Part shown: piece after piece, positions 50,812 to 58,570 of the stretch
Position numbering within the stretch: the first letter of the stretch is position 1
Layout: every line of letters begins with the position of its first letter
DNA from: Caldifarciminota bacterium
GTDB taxonomy: Bacteria; Hydrothermota; Hydrothermia; LBFQ01
NCBI GenBank assembly: GCA_027003075.1
Contig: JALWYV010000005.1
Span: 1-64,000 of the forward strand
Length of the DNA stretch: 64,000 nucleotides
Direction: 5' to 3'
Notes under the pieces: model-generated
Seen by the model: only the letters and a program-made list of their open reading frames with translations
Database searches by the model: none
Told to the model about the DNA's origin: nothing
Made by a program: the position numbers and the translations under genes

Positions 50812-51951
50812 TTAACCTTGCCCTCTGGCCAGTTCCACGGCCATACGCGCCCCTTCGGACATGGTCTCAGCCGTCTTCAGGGGCAGGCCGGATTCGGCCA
50901 GCATCTTACGGCCTATCTCCTCGTTCGTACCCGTCAACCTAACCACCACAGGCACCCTCACGTCCATGGTCTTAAAGGCCTCTATCAGGCCGGCGGCTAT
51001 GTCGTCGCACCGGGTTATGCCACCGAAGATATTTATGAAGACCACCTTCACGTTGGGGTCCCTCAGGATTATGTCCATGGCCTTCTTGACCTTCTCCGGG
51101 TTAGAGGACCCCCCCACGTCAAGGAAGTTAGCCGGCTCACCCCCCCAGTACTTTATAACGTCCATGGTGGCCATGGCCAGACCGGCCCCGTTCACCATAC
51201 AACCTATATCGCCGTCCAGTTTTACGAAGGAGAGACCGGCCTCCTTGGCCTCCTCCTCTTCGGGATTAACGTAATCCATGTCTTTGTACTGAAGGAGGTC
51301 AGGATGGCGGAACAGGGCGTTATCGTCTAATATTATCTTGGCATCCACGGCCACGAGATCGTTAGCAGGCGTAACGACGAGGGGGTTTATCTCGGCAAGC
51401 TGGGCATCGGTGGCGAAGTAGACTTCGGAAAGTTTCTGGTATATACCCGCGGCCTTCAGGGCGAGTTTGTTATCCTCAAAGACCTGAAAGGCCAGTTCCC
51501 TCGCCTCGTAGGGCTTCAGGGGTTCGGTTATGTGCTTCTTAACTATGGCCTCAGGCTTCGTCCTCGCTATCTCCTCTATGTCAACCCCACCCTCCTTTGA
51601 GGTTATAAACACGGCCTTAGAGGTACGCCTGTCAAGGGTTACGCTCACGTAGTACTCCTTTGCTATGTCAACGGCCTCGGTTATAAGGATCTTCTTGACC
51701 TTTATGCCCTTTATGGTCAGGTTGAGAATCTCCTCGGCTTTTTTAACGGCCTCATCGTAATCCTTCGCGAGTTTCACCCCTCCGGCCTTACCGCGGCCCC
51801 CTACGGGGACCTGCGCTTTTATGACCACGGGGTACTTCATCCCCTTGAGTATATCCTTCGCCTCCTCCACCGTACGGGCGAGCTTGCCAGTCTGGGTAGG
51901 TATGCCGAACTTCTTAAAGACTTCTTTGGATGCCCACTCAAGCAACTTCAT
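50812..51951 (-). CDS. sucC: Succinyl-CoA ligase beta subunit
   Basis: ATP-grasp subunit of the TCA-cycle enzyme; sucD is not adjacent. 379 residues from ATG 51951. Nucleotide-binding GGRGKAGGVKLA, then CMVNGAGLAMATMD and VVFINIFGGITRCD. The start MKLLEWASKEVFKKFG is the family's usual N-terminus and lies 8 bases after TAAAAT (51965-51960). The frame stays open for 61 codons more, up to the divergent murC, but that part is not conserved and contains this promoter. Confidence 0.95.
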   Translation of the reverse strand: MKLLEWASKEVFKKFGIPTQTGKLARTVEEAKDILKGMKYPVVIKAQVPVGGRGKAGGVKLAKDYDEAVKKAEEILNLTIKGIKVKKILITEAVDIAKEYYVSVTLDRRTSKAVFITSKEGGVDIEEIARTKPEAIVKKHITEPLKPYEARELAFQVFEDNKLALKAAGIYQKLSEVYFATDAQLAEINPLVVTPANDLVAVDAKIILDDNALFRHPDLLQYKDMDYVNPEEEEAKEAGLSFVKLDGDIGCMVNGAGLAMATMDVIKYWGGEPANFLDVGGSSNPEKVKKAMDIILRDPNVKVVFINIFGGITRCDDIAAGLIEAFKTMDVRVPVVVRLTGTNEEIGRKMLAESGLPLKTAETMSEGARMAVELARGQG

Positions 51952-52133
51952 AGGCGGGTATTTTACTGGTGCAGGCGAGGTTGTTCCCGTAATAGCGTTG
52001 TGAATTTTCCCAAACACTTTTCTACGTACGCTCTCCTCCCCGATGAAAGGATCCGGCTGGGGAACGTTCAGTTTTAACCTATCGTAATACTGAGTTATAA
52101 CATCGGACTTATCTCTCGTATAATCTCCCGACA

Positions 52134-53495
52134 ATGATCCTGCTTCCCCGCACCCGTTTCAACCGTATCCACATGGTGGGTATAGGGGGATCCGGCATGA
52201 GCGGAATCGCAGAGATCCTCCACCGCCTCGGTTTTTCGGTTCAGGGGTCCGACATAAGCCGTAAGGAGACGACGGAGAGGCTTGAGAAACTCGGAATTAA
52301 GGTCTTCTACGGTCACAGGTACGAGAACGTGAAGGGTGCGGATCTGGTGGTTTACTCCTCCGCCATACCGCCCGACAACCCCGAGCTTCAGGCGGCCAGA
52401 GAGATGGGTATACCGGTCGTCCAGAGGGCGGAGATGCTGGCCGAACTGATGAGGGTCAAGTTCTCCATAGCCGTATCCGGCGCCCACGGTAAGAGTACCA
52501 CAACCTCCATGGTGGGCCACGCCTTAAAGGCCCTGAACACCAACCCCACCGTGATAGTGGGGGGAATACTGCGGGAGGTCAGTACGGGTGGGATGTACGG
52601 CAGCGGGGACTACCTCGTGGCCGAAGCCGACGAGTCCGACAGATCTTTTCTGAAGCTCCTGCCCACCATAGCCGTCATAACGAACATAGACCGGGAGCAT
52701 ATAGACACCTACGGAAGCATGGCCAACCTGAAACTGGCCTTCATAGACTTCGCCAACCGGGTACCCTTCTACGGGGCGGTCCTGGCCTGCGGGGACGACG
52801 AGAACACCCGGCATATCCTCCCCTTCGTGGAAAGGAGGGTATTTACGTACGGCCTCGGCAGGGACAACTTCTTTCGGGCCGAAAATCTCAGGGAGGAGGG
52901 CCTGGGGAGCGAGTACGACCTCTTAGTCAACGGCCAGAGAGTAGCCCGTGTGAGGTTAAACGTACCGGGCGTATTCAACGTCAGGAACTCCCTCGCGGCT
53001 CTGGGGGTGGCGTGGGAACTGGGACTTAACCTGAAGGATGCAGCAGAGAGCCTTGCCACGTTCAGGGGCGTGGGCAGGAGGTTTGAGATCAAGGGGAAGG
53101 TAAACGGGGCAACCGTTATAGACGACTACGGTCACCATCCCACGGAGATATCCGCCGTCCTTGACGTGGCCAGAAGGCTCGGAAGGGTGATAGTCGTTTT
53201 CCAGCCCCACAGGTACACCCGTACCAGGGACCTCTACAAGCAGTTCGCCGAAGTCCTTACGAAGGCGGATTACGTGATTCTACTTCCGGTATATCCTGCG
53301 GGAGAGAAGGAGATACCCGGTGTAAGTTCCGGACTGATATACGGAAGGATGAGGGACATGGGCTATGAGAACGTTGAGATGGTTGGAAGCCTTGAGGAGG
53401 CGGCCGGGAGGGTGAAGGCCGTAGTTAGAGAGGGGGACGTAGTACTCCTTCAGGGAGCGGGGAACGTTTATAAGGTGTGGGATCTCCTCGTATAG
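52134..53495 (+). CDS. murC: UDP-N-acetylmuramate--L-alanine ligase
   Basis: First amino acid ligation of peptidoglycan synthesis. 453 residues with HMVGIGGSGMSGIAEIL, the P-loop VSGAHGKSTTTSMVGHAL, EADESDRSFL and DDYGHHPTEI. ATG is 9 bases after TATAAT (52119-52124). It stands apart from a mur cluster, as a single leaderless gene. Confidence 0.96.
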   Translation: MILLPRTRFNRIHMVGIGGSGMSGIAEILHRLGFSVQGSDISRKETTERLEKLGIKVFYGHRYENVKGADLVVYSSAIPPDNPELQAAREMGIPVVQRAEMLAELMRVKFSIAVSGAHGKSTTTSMVGHALKALNTNPTVIVGGILREVSTGGMYGSGDYLVAEADESDRSFLKLLPTIAVITNIDREHIDTYGSMANLKLAFIDFANRVPFYGAVLACGDDENTRHILPFVERRVFTYGLGRDNFFRAENLREEGLGSEYDLLVNGQRVARVRLNVPGVFNVRNSLAALGVAWELGLNLKDAAESLATFRGVGRRFEIKGKVNGATVIDDYGHHPTEISAVLDVARRLGRVIVVFQPHRYTRTRDLYKQFAEVLTKADYVILLPVYPAGEKEIPGVSSGLIYGRMRDMGYENVEMVGSLEEAAGRVKAVVREGDVVLLQGAGNVYKVWDLLV

Positions 53496-53538
53496 ATCGG
53501 ACCAACCATCAGGATAACGGGCTTATAATCCTTAAGTC

Positions 53539-53892
53539 ATGCAGATAGACGTTCAGCGACTCAGGAATTCTATAAAAGGTACGGGATGGGCAAAGTTCCT
53601 GGCCATCGTATACTACGTTCTGGGTGCCATTTACATCCTCGGATGCGTTACTATACCTCTGGGAATCTTCATGTTCATAATCGGCATAAAGACCTGGAAC
53701 GCGGCCAGCGACCTTGAAAGACTTAAATATACTGACGATCCGGAGAGACTCTATTCCGCCCTTGATAACATCGGCTCCATGTTCGTGTGGTCCGGCATAT
53801 TCATTGTCGTCACTCTGGTGCTTTACGCCATACTCCTCGTGGTTTACATCGCCTTCCTCTCATCCATGATGTCCACGATGTACACCCTTTAA
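53539..53892 (+). CDS. Small membrane protein, DUF5362-like
   Basis: 117 residues with two pairs of helices (about 20-48 and 82-112), separated by NAASDLERLKYTDDPERLYS. The pattern of GAIYI..GIF.F..G resembles DUF5362. ATG is 9 bases after TATAAT (53524-53529). Shares its TTAA stop with the opposing barrel gene. Function unknown. Confidence 0.65.
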   Translation: MQIDVQRLRNSIKGTGWAKFLAIVYYVLGAIYILGCVTIPLGIFMFIIGIKTWNAASDLERLKYTDDPERLYSALDNIGSMFVWSGIFIVVTLVLYAILLVVYIAFLSSMMSTMYTL

Positions 53893-54587
53893 AAGCCCCG
53901 TACCCGCAGCGAAACGTAGGGGACGCCCTCGGCGTCCCTTATTATGCCCGTCCTCTCGTAGGGCCGGTAGCCCAGGGCTACCGTGAAGTCCCCCTTCTCG
54001 TTCCGAAACTCCAGACCGCCTTCAAGTGATAGGCTCGCATAAACCTTACGGTAATTTCTGCTCAAAGCCACAAAGGTTCTGACGTCCAAAAAGAGGCCCA
54101 CGCTGTCCCTGAGGGGTTTCCTGAACCTCTTAAAGGCCTTTACGTCTGTTCCCCAGTCCGTACCTTGAGATAGGAACTTGTACCTCTCATCGTAGATGTA
54201 CTGGGCTGCGGATATCTCCAGATCTCTCTCCCTGTACATGAAACGAAAAGCGTTCCAGTAGAGGGGCAGGGTATCAAGCTTGTCTATGTAATGCAGGCAG
54301 GGATGCTCTATCAGGAGGTAGAACGTTCCTCTGTCGGTCTCTTTGAACGCCCCAAACCAGACGTAGTAGTCAGCGTATATGGGGTCCAGCTGTATGGGAC
54401 CCACGTCGTACCCCAGCCACACGATAAAATCCCCCCCAACTACGGGGCCGTAATCCCTCCACCTGAAGAGTTTTATATAACCTCCTATATCTCCCACTGC
54501 GCTCTTATCCCTGTACTTGTAGGAGAACTTTGAGAAAGATGCCCACGATTCGTGCCGCATGTAAACGAAGGATAGGATAAACAGCAT
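53889..54587 (-). CDS. Small outer-membrane beta-barrel protein
   Basis: 232 residues ending in Phe (SLRVRGF), with alternating strands rich in Tyr, Trp and Phe. N-terminus MLFILSFVYM is another short uncharged signal. ATG is 6 bases after TACAAT (54599-54594). Family not recognised. Confidence 0.68.
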   Translation of the reverse strand: MLFILSFVYMRHESWASFSKFSYKYRDKSAVGDIGGYIKLFRWRDYGPVVGGDFIVWLGYDVGPIQLDPIYADYYVWFGAFKETDRGTFYLLIEHPCLHYIDKLDTLPLYWNAFRFMYRERDLEISAAQYIYDERYKFLSQGTDWGTDVKAFKRFRKPLRDSVGLFLDVRTFVALSRNYRKVYASLSLEGGLEFRNEKGDFTVALGYRPYERTGIIRDAEGVPYVSLRVRGF

Positions 54588-54724
54588 GCGGGTATTGTAC
54601 CGACGACCTCTTTACCGACTTCAGAAAATCTCCATCTTACGGTCGGCACCCAACGGGGAGGTTCATCGTCGTTCCAGCAGAACGATCCGAACAGAAGGCG
54701 CTTCAATATCTACCGTTCCTCCAC

Positions 54725-54803
54725 TTGACATACGGGTGAACTGTGGCCATTATTCTACACCGCATCAAGTTAACATAAGTTAAACACAAAAAGGAGGTGA
54801 ACC
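54725..54803 (+). promoter_or_regulatory. hsp20 promoter, leader and ribosome binding site
   Basis: TTGACA (54725-54730), 18-base spacer, ATTATT (54749-54754), then a leader of about 43 bases with two copies of AAGTTAA (54768 and 54777) and a near-perfect AAGGAGGTGA before the ATG. CCATTATTCT is shared with the dnaG promoter. The CC before the -10 also recalls heat-shock sigma promoters. Confidence 0.6.
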
Positions 54804-55238
54804 ATGGCAAGGCTCGTAAGGTTTGATCCCTTCAGGGAGCTTGAGGCGCTTCGCAGGGAGATGGAAAGGGTCTTTGACACCTTTCTGGCCGAGAGGGGGC
54901 TGGAAGGGGAGTTCGTCTGGACCCCGCCCCTTGAGGTCAAGGAGACCGACGACCGCTACATCGTCCGCATGGACATACCCGGCGTGAACAAGGAGGACAT
55001 CAAGATAGAGGTCACGGACAACACCCTCATCGTGTCCGGCGAGAGGAAGGAGGAAAAGGAGGAGAAGGAGGCCAGCTACTACCGCCGGGAGATCGCCTAC
55101 GGTTCCTTCTACCGCGCCATACAGCTCCCCTCCGACATAGACCCTGAGAAGATAAACGCAAAGTACGAGAACGGCGTTCTCGTGATAGAGATACCCAAGA
55201 GCGAAAAGGCCCGAAAGAGGGAGATCAAGGTACAGTAA
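54804..55238 (+). CDS. Small heat-shock protein Hsp20
   Basis: 144 residues, ATP-independent holdase. Alpha-crystallin domain from about 40 to 135: PPLEVKETDDRYIVRMDIPG, then YENGVLVIEIPK with the conserved A-x-x-x-x-G-V-L pattern. N-terminal FDPFRELEALRREM is typical. It has the strongest Shine-Dalgarno of the window and a dedicated terminator, suggesting high induced expression. Confidence 0.96.
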   Translation: MARLVRFDPFRELEALRREMERVFDTFLAERGLEGEFVWTPPLEVKETDDRYIVRMDIPGVNKEDIKIEVTDNTLIVSGERKEEKEEKEASYYRREIAYGSFYRAIQLPSDIDPEKINAKYENGVLVIEIPKSEKARKREIKVQ

Positions 55239-55246
55239 AAGTCAGT

Positions 55247-55273
55247 GGGGCGGCTTGACCGCCCCGTTTTTTT
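55247..55273 (+). terminator. Intrinsic terminator of hsp20
   Basis: Stem GGGGCGG/CCGCCCC (55247-55253 with 55259-55265), five-base loop, G, then seven T. Confidence 0.93.
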
Positions 55274-55301
55274 ATGAGCGGGGTTAGAATCCCCTCCTTA
55301 T

Positions 55302-55820
55302 ATGTTTGGGAACGTCATGTACGCTTTTTCACCGGAGAACCTGAAGATATCTCTCCTCCTGTTTTTTTACTCCGTGTTCCTCGGAATCCTTGACCTTATA
55401 ACCAAGGCCTGGGCTTACTCGTCCCTCAAACTGCACACTCCCGTGGAGGTGTTCGGTGACTTCTTCCGTTTTACCCTCGTCATAAACTACAACACGGCCT
55501 TCGGCCTGTCCTTCGGTGAGAACTTCCCCTACGCCCTGATGGCGACCGTACTGGCCGTAGCCCTGTTCGTCGTCATGGTTCTGGAGAGGAGAAAGGTGTA
55601 CAAGTTCCTTTACGCTACCATCCTCGGAGGTGCGATCGGCAACATAGTGGACAGAATATTGCGGGGCGGTGTGGTGGACTTTGTGGACGTCGGTGTTGGC
55701 GGATTCAGATGGTACACGTTCAATCTGGCGGACGTCTGGGTGACCATAGGACTTGCGGGACTGATGATCCTTCTGATCGTAAACGAGATTCCATCCCGCA
55801 GGGAGAAGTCTCAGTCGTAA
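55302..55820 (+). CDS. lspA: Lipoprotein signal peptidase (signal peptidase II)
   Basis: Membrane aspartyl protease that removes lipoprotein signals. 172 residues, four helices. Catalytic aspartates in GAIGNIVDRI and FNLADVWV. It would process the lipoproteins at 24.5, 30.7 and 38.1 kb. ATG is 11 bases after TAGAAT (55285-55290); the ATG at codon 6 is an alternative. Its stop TAA begins the purF -10 box. Confidence 0.94.
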   Translation: MFGNVMYAFSPENLKISLLLFFYSVFLGILDLITKAWAYSSLKLHTPVEVFGDFFRFTLVINYNTAFGLSFGENFPYALMATVLAVALFVVMVLERRKVYKFLYATILGGAIGNIVDRILRGGVVDFVDVGVGGFRWYTFNLADVWVTIGLAGLMILLIVNEIPSRREKSQS

Positions 55821-55834
55821 AATAGACTCTCAGG

Positions 55835-57172
55835 ATGTGCGGAATCGTCGGTGTAAGGAGTAAAAGGGGCGTTCACCTCAGTCGTTTGATAACCGTCCTT
55901 CAGGGTCTACAACACAGGGGGCAGGAGGCGAGCGGTTTTGTGGGGATAACCGTGGACGGCAGGGAGGTGGGGTTTAAGGATCTCGGCCTGGTATCGGACG
56001 TCTTCCGGCGCTACGGCCACGACCCCATCCTCAGAGTCGCAATAGCCCATACCCGGTACTCAACGCACGGCGAAACCTACAGACCGGAAAACGTTCAGCC
56101 CTTCGTGGGGTTCATAGACGGCAGGATGATAGCCCTCGTCCACAACGGCAACCTGACCAACTACATGGACCTGCGCAGAGAACTTGAGAGGGAGGGGGTA
56201 ATATTCCGTTCCACGTCCGATTCCGAGGCCATACTCCTACTTTACGCCAAGGAAACTGGAGAACCGGACGAGAGGTTGAAGAAGCTCTCCGAACGTCTTG
56301 AAGGGGCCTGGACCGTCCTGATGATAGACGGGGACAGGATCGTGGCCTTCAGGGACCCTTACGGTTTCCGGCCCCTGTGGATGGGGAGGGAGGGAGAGGA
56401 CGTGTGGTTCGCCTCCGAGGACTCCGCCCTCCGCTCTGCCGACATAGAGGTGGTTGAGGAAGTGGGTATAGGCAAAGGGTACGTGGTGGGCGAAGGTTTA
56501 AAGCCCTTTACCGTAGGGAAAAAGCTATCCCTTCCATGTTCGTTTGAGCTGGTTTACTTTGCCCGTCCCGACAGCAACATCTTCGGCAGATCGGTTTACG
56601 AGTGGAGGCTACGGGCGGGTGAGATACTCGCTAAGGTGGACGAGGTGGAGGCGGACGTCGTGGTCCCCGTTCCAGATTCCGGGACGATATACGCCATAGG
56701 GTACTCGGGGGTGTCGGGAGTACCCTTCCAGATGGGGCTGATAAGGAGCCACTACGTGGGGAGGAGCTTCATACAGCCCAGTCAGGACATGAGAAGGAGG
56801 ACGGTACGGTCCAAACTCTTCCCGGTCCCCTTCGTACTTAAAGGCCGACGCGTGGTTTTAGTGGACGACTCCCTCGTCAGGGGAACCACCATGAGGGAGA
56901 TAGTCAGGATGGTCAGGGAGGCCGGAGCAAAGGAGGTGCACGTCCGTATAGGTTCTCCTCCAGTGATCTCCCCCTGTTATTTCGGAATAGATACGCCAAC
57001 GAAGGAGGAGCTGGCGGCGGCCCGGATGAGCCTTGAGGAGATAGGCAGGTTCATAGAGGCGGACAGTATCCTTTACCTGCCGTTAGATGAGTACAAAAGG
57101 GACATGGAGAACTTCTGCGTTTCCTGTTTCACGGGGAGGTACCCAGTCAGGGTACCGGATCTCCAGCCTTAA
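55835..57172 (+). CDS. purF: Amidophosphoribosyltransferase
   Basis: First step of de novo purine synthesis. 445 residues. It starts MCGIVGV, so removal of Met exposes the catalytic Cys without a propeptide. PRPP-binding VVLVDDSLVRGTT. Cysteines in SLPCSFEL, SPCYFGID and ENFCVSCF fit the 4Fe-4S (Bacillus-type) class. ATG is 11 bases after TAAAAT (55818-55823), which overlaps the lspA stop. Confidence 0.95.
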   Translation: MCGIVGVRSKRGVHLSRLITVLQGLQHRGQEASGFVGITVDGREVGFKDLGLVSDVFRRYGHDPILRVAIAHTRYSTHGETYRPENVQPFVGFIDGRMIALVHNGNLTNYMDLRRELEREGVIFRSTSDSEAILLLYAKETGEPDERLKKLSERLEGAWTVLMIDGDRIVAFRDPYGFRPLWMGREGEDVWFASEDSALRSADIEVVEEVGIGKGYVVGEGLKPFTVGKKLSLPCSFELVYFARPDSNIFGRSVYEWRLRAGEILAKVDEVEADVVVPVPDSGTIYAIGYSGVSGVPFQMGLIRSHYVGRSFIQPSQDMRRRTVRSKLFPVPFVLKGRRVVLVDDSLVRGTTMREIVRMVREAGAKEVHVRIGSPPVISPCYFGIDTPTKEELAAARMSLEEIGRFIEADSILYLPLDEYKRDMENFCVSCFTGRYPVRVPDLQP

Positions 57173-57183
57173 AATTCCCTGCT

Positions 57184-57708
57184 ATGAAGAGGATGATACC
57201 CCTTCTTGTGGGAGTACTTTTCTTTGTCGGAGCGACCGGCGACAAGCCCTTATTCAAGGCCAAAGCCTCAGTTTTCGGTTTCAAGGATAAGAAGATAAAG
57301 GGTGAGGTCTTTTTCTACCAGTACCCAGATATGAGCGTCCACGTCTTTGGCAAGATAACCGGCCTTCCCAGGAACCGCACCTTCGCCATACACGTACACC
57401 AGTTCGGGGATTGCTCCTCACCCAAGGCCTCCGGTGGTCACTTTGATCCCTACCACAGTGGTAAACACGGCCACCCCAACGATCCTATAGGCACACACCA
57501 CTCAGGAGATATGCCCAACATAAAGAGCAACGGTAAGGGGGAAGCCCTGATAGATTTCCGTACTAAGGCCTTTACCGTGATACCCTCTCCCTATTCCGTA
57601 CTCGGAAGGGCGGTTATAATCCACGCCGGTCCGGACGATTACAAGTCCCAGCCCGCAGGGAACGCCGGTTCCCGTATAGCCTGCGGAGTTATAGGTGTGG
57701 TGAAGTAG
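57184..57708 (+). CDS. sodC: Exported Cu/Zn superoxide dismutase
   Basis: 174 residues with a normal signal (MKRMIPLLVGVLFFVGATG). Copper and zinc ligands in FAIHVHQFGDC, GGHFDP, GTHHSGDMPN and VIIHAGPDDY, and the disulphide partner in RIACGVIG. Periplasmic defence against superoxide. ATG is 8 bases after TAAAAT (57170-57175), whose TAA is the purF stop. Confidence 0.95.
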   Translation: MKRMIPLLVGVLFFVGATGDKPLFKAKASVFGFKDKKIKGEVFFYQYPDMSVHVFGKITGLPRNRTFAIHVHQFGDCSSPKASGGHFDPYHSGKHGHPNDPIGTHHSGDMPNIKSNGKGEALIDFRTKAFTVIPSPYSVLGRAVIIHAGPDDYKSQPAGNAGSRIACGVIGVVK

Positions 57709-57711
57709 GTC

Positions 57712-58149
57712 TCAACGCAGGTTAAAGATTCTCTCTATACGCTGTATTCTGTTTTCGTCGTAGTTCCGGGATAGCACATCCCGGAGCTCCGTCAGTATAA
57801 CCTGCAGGACGGTTCCCATCTGTATGGTGCCGAGTTTGACGTGAACGACGAAGGCGAACCTTGAGGCCACGTTGAAAACGACGATCAGGCCGTTGTCCTC
57901 CGTCTCAAATAGGTAATAGGAGCCGAACCTTACTTCCCCACTTTTGAAACTTATGGCCGGATTTTTCCTCATCAGGTTCACGATGCGACCGTGGTATCTC
58001 AAGAACTGCGGTGGGATGTTGTAGGTAAAGTCAAGGATATCTCCCCTTATGACGTCTATTGCGCCCATCCCCAGAATGATGTCCCCGAACTCCTTCTTTA
58101 ACACATCAAAGGAGGCCCGAAGGGCCCCCTCGATCTCCCTCGGAGCCAT
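57712..58149 (-). CDS. Roadblock/LC7-like protein (second of a pair)
   Basis: 145 residues. Layout and segments such as FETEDNGLIVVFNVASRF and KLGTIQMGTVLQVILTELRD match the upstream paralogue (VDLHEKYLLGMLVDLAKVQI). The fold looks like Roadblock/LC7 domains that regulate small GTPases or polarity. ATG overlaps the stop of the first copy (TGATG). Assignment rests on pattern only. Confidence 0.5.
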   Translation of the reverse strand: MAPREIEGALRASFDVLKKEFGDIILGMGAIDVIRGDILDFTYNIPPQFLRYHGRIVNLMRKNPAISFKSGEVRFGSYYLFETEDNGLIVVFNVASRFAFVVHVKLGTIQMGTVLQVILTELRDVLSRNYDENRIQRIERIFNLR

Positions 58150-58532
58150 CAGGAGAACACTTTGGAGTTGAATTCCCTGATGACTTTCGGTATAACAACG
58201 TTCAAAACTATACCTATCTGGACCTTCGCAAGGTCCACCAACATCCCCAGAAGGTACTTTTCATGGAGGTCAACCACTATGACCGCCTTATGGTCCTTCA
58301 GGTCTATGAGGAAGTAGCGGTGCATGGGAGGGAATCCGGCCTCCTTAGCGGCCTCGTGTATGAAGTGGTATATCTTTCCAAAGAGGGCGCAGGCCACCGG
58401 GTTGGAGTTGTACCCTATCAGGGGAACGAGATTCTCCTTGTCAAAGATGTCCGACGCCAGAAGACCCGCCCCCATATCCTGCTTGAAGGTCTCAAAGACC
58501 TCCTGAAGTTTCTTAACGTTCAGCTCAGCCAT
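58149..58532 (-). CDS. Roadblock/LC7-like protein (first of a pair)
   Basis: 127 residues; GAGLLASDIFDKENLVPLIG is the typical start of a Roadblock-type sheet, followed by HKAVIVVDLHEKYLLGMLVD. ATG is 8 bases after TACAAT (58546-58541). No small GTPase is next to the pair. Confidence 0.55.
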   Translation of the reverse strand: MAELNVKKLQEVFETFKQDMGAGLLASDIFDKENLVPLIGYNSNPVACALFGKIYHFIHEAAKEAGFPPMHRYFLIDLKDHKAVIVVDLHEKYLLGMLVDLAKVQIGIVLNVVIPKVIREFNSKVFS

Positions 58533-58570
58533 AGCCTTCTATTGTAACGGTGAAGTAATAATTTATAATC

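Noticed and set aside
51952-52134. 61-codon N-terminal extension of sucC
   Set aside because: The family starts at MKLLEW, a TAAAAT box lies inside the extension, and it would run into the murC promoter.
54586-54783. 65-residue plus-strand frame between the barrel gene and hsp20
   Set aside because: Overlaps the hsp20 promoter, has no -10 or ribosome site and odd composition.
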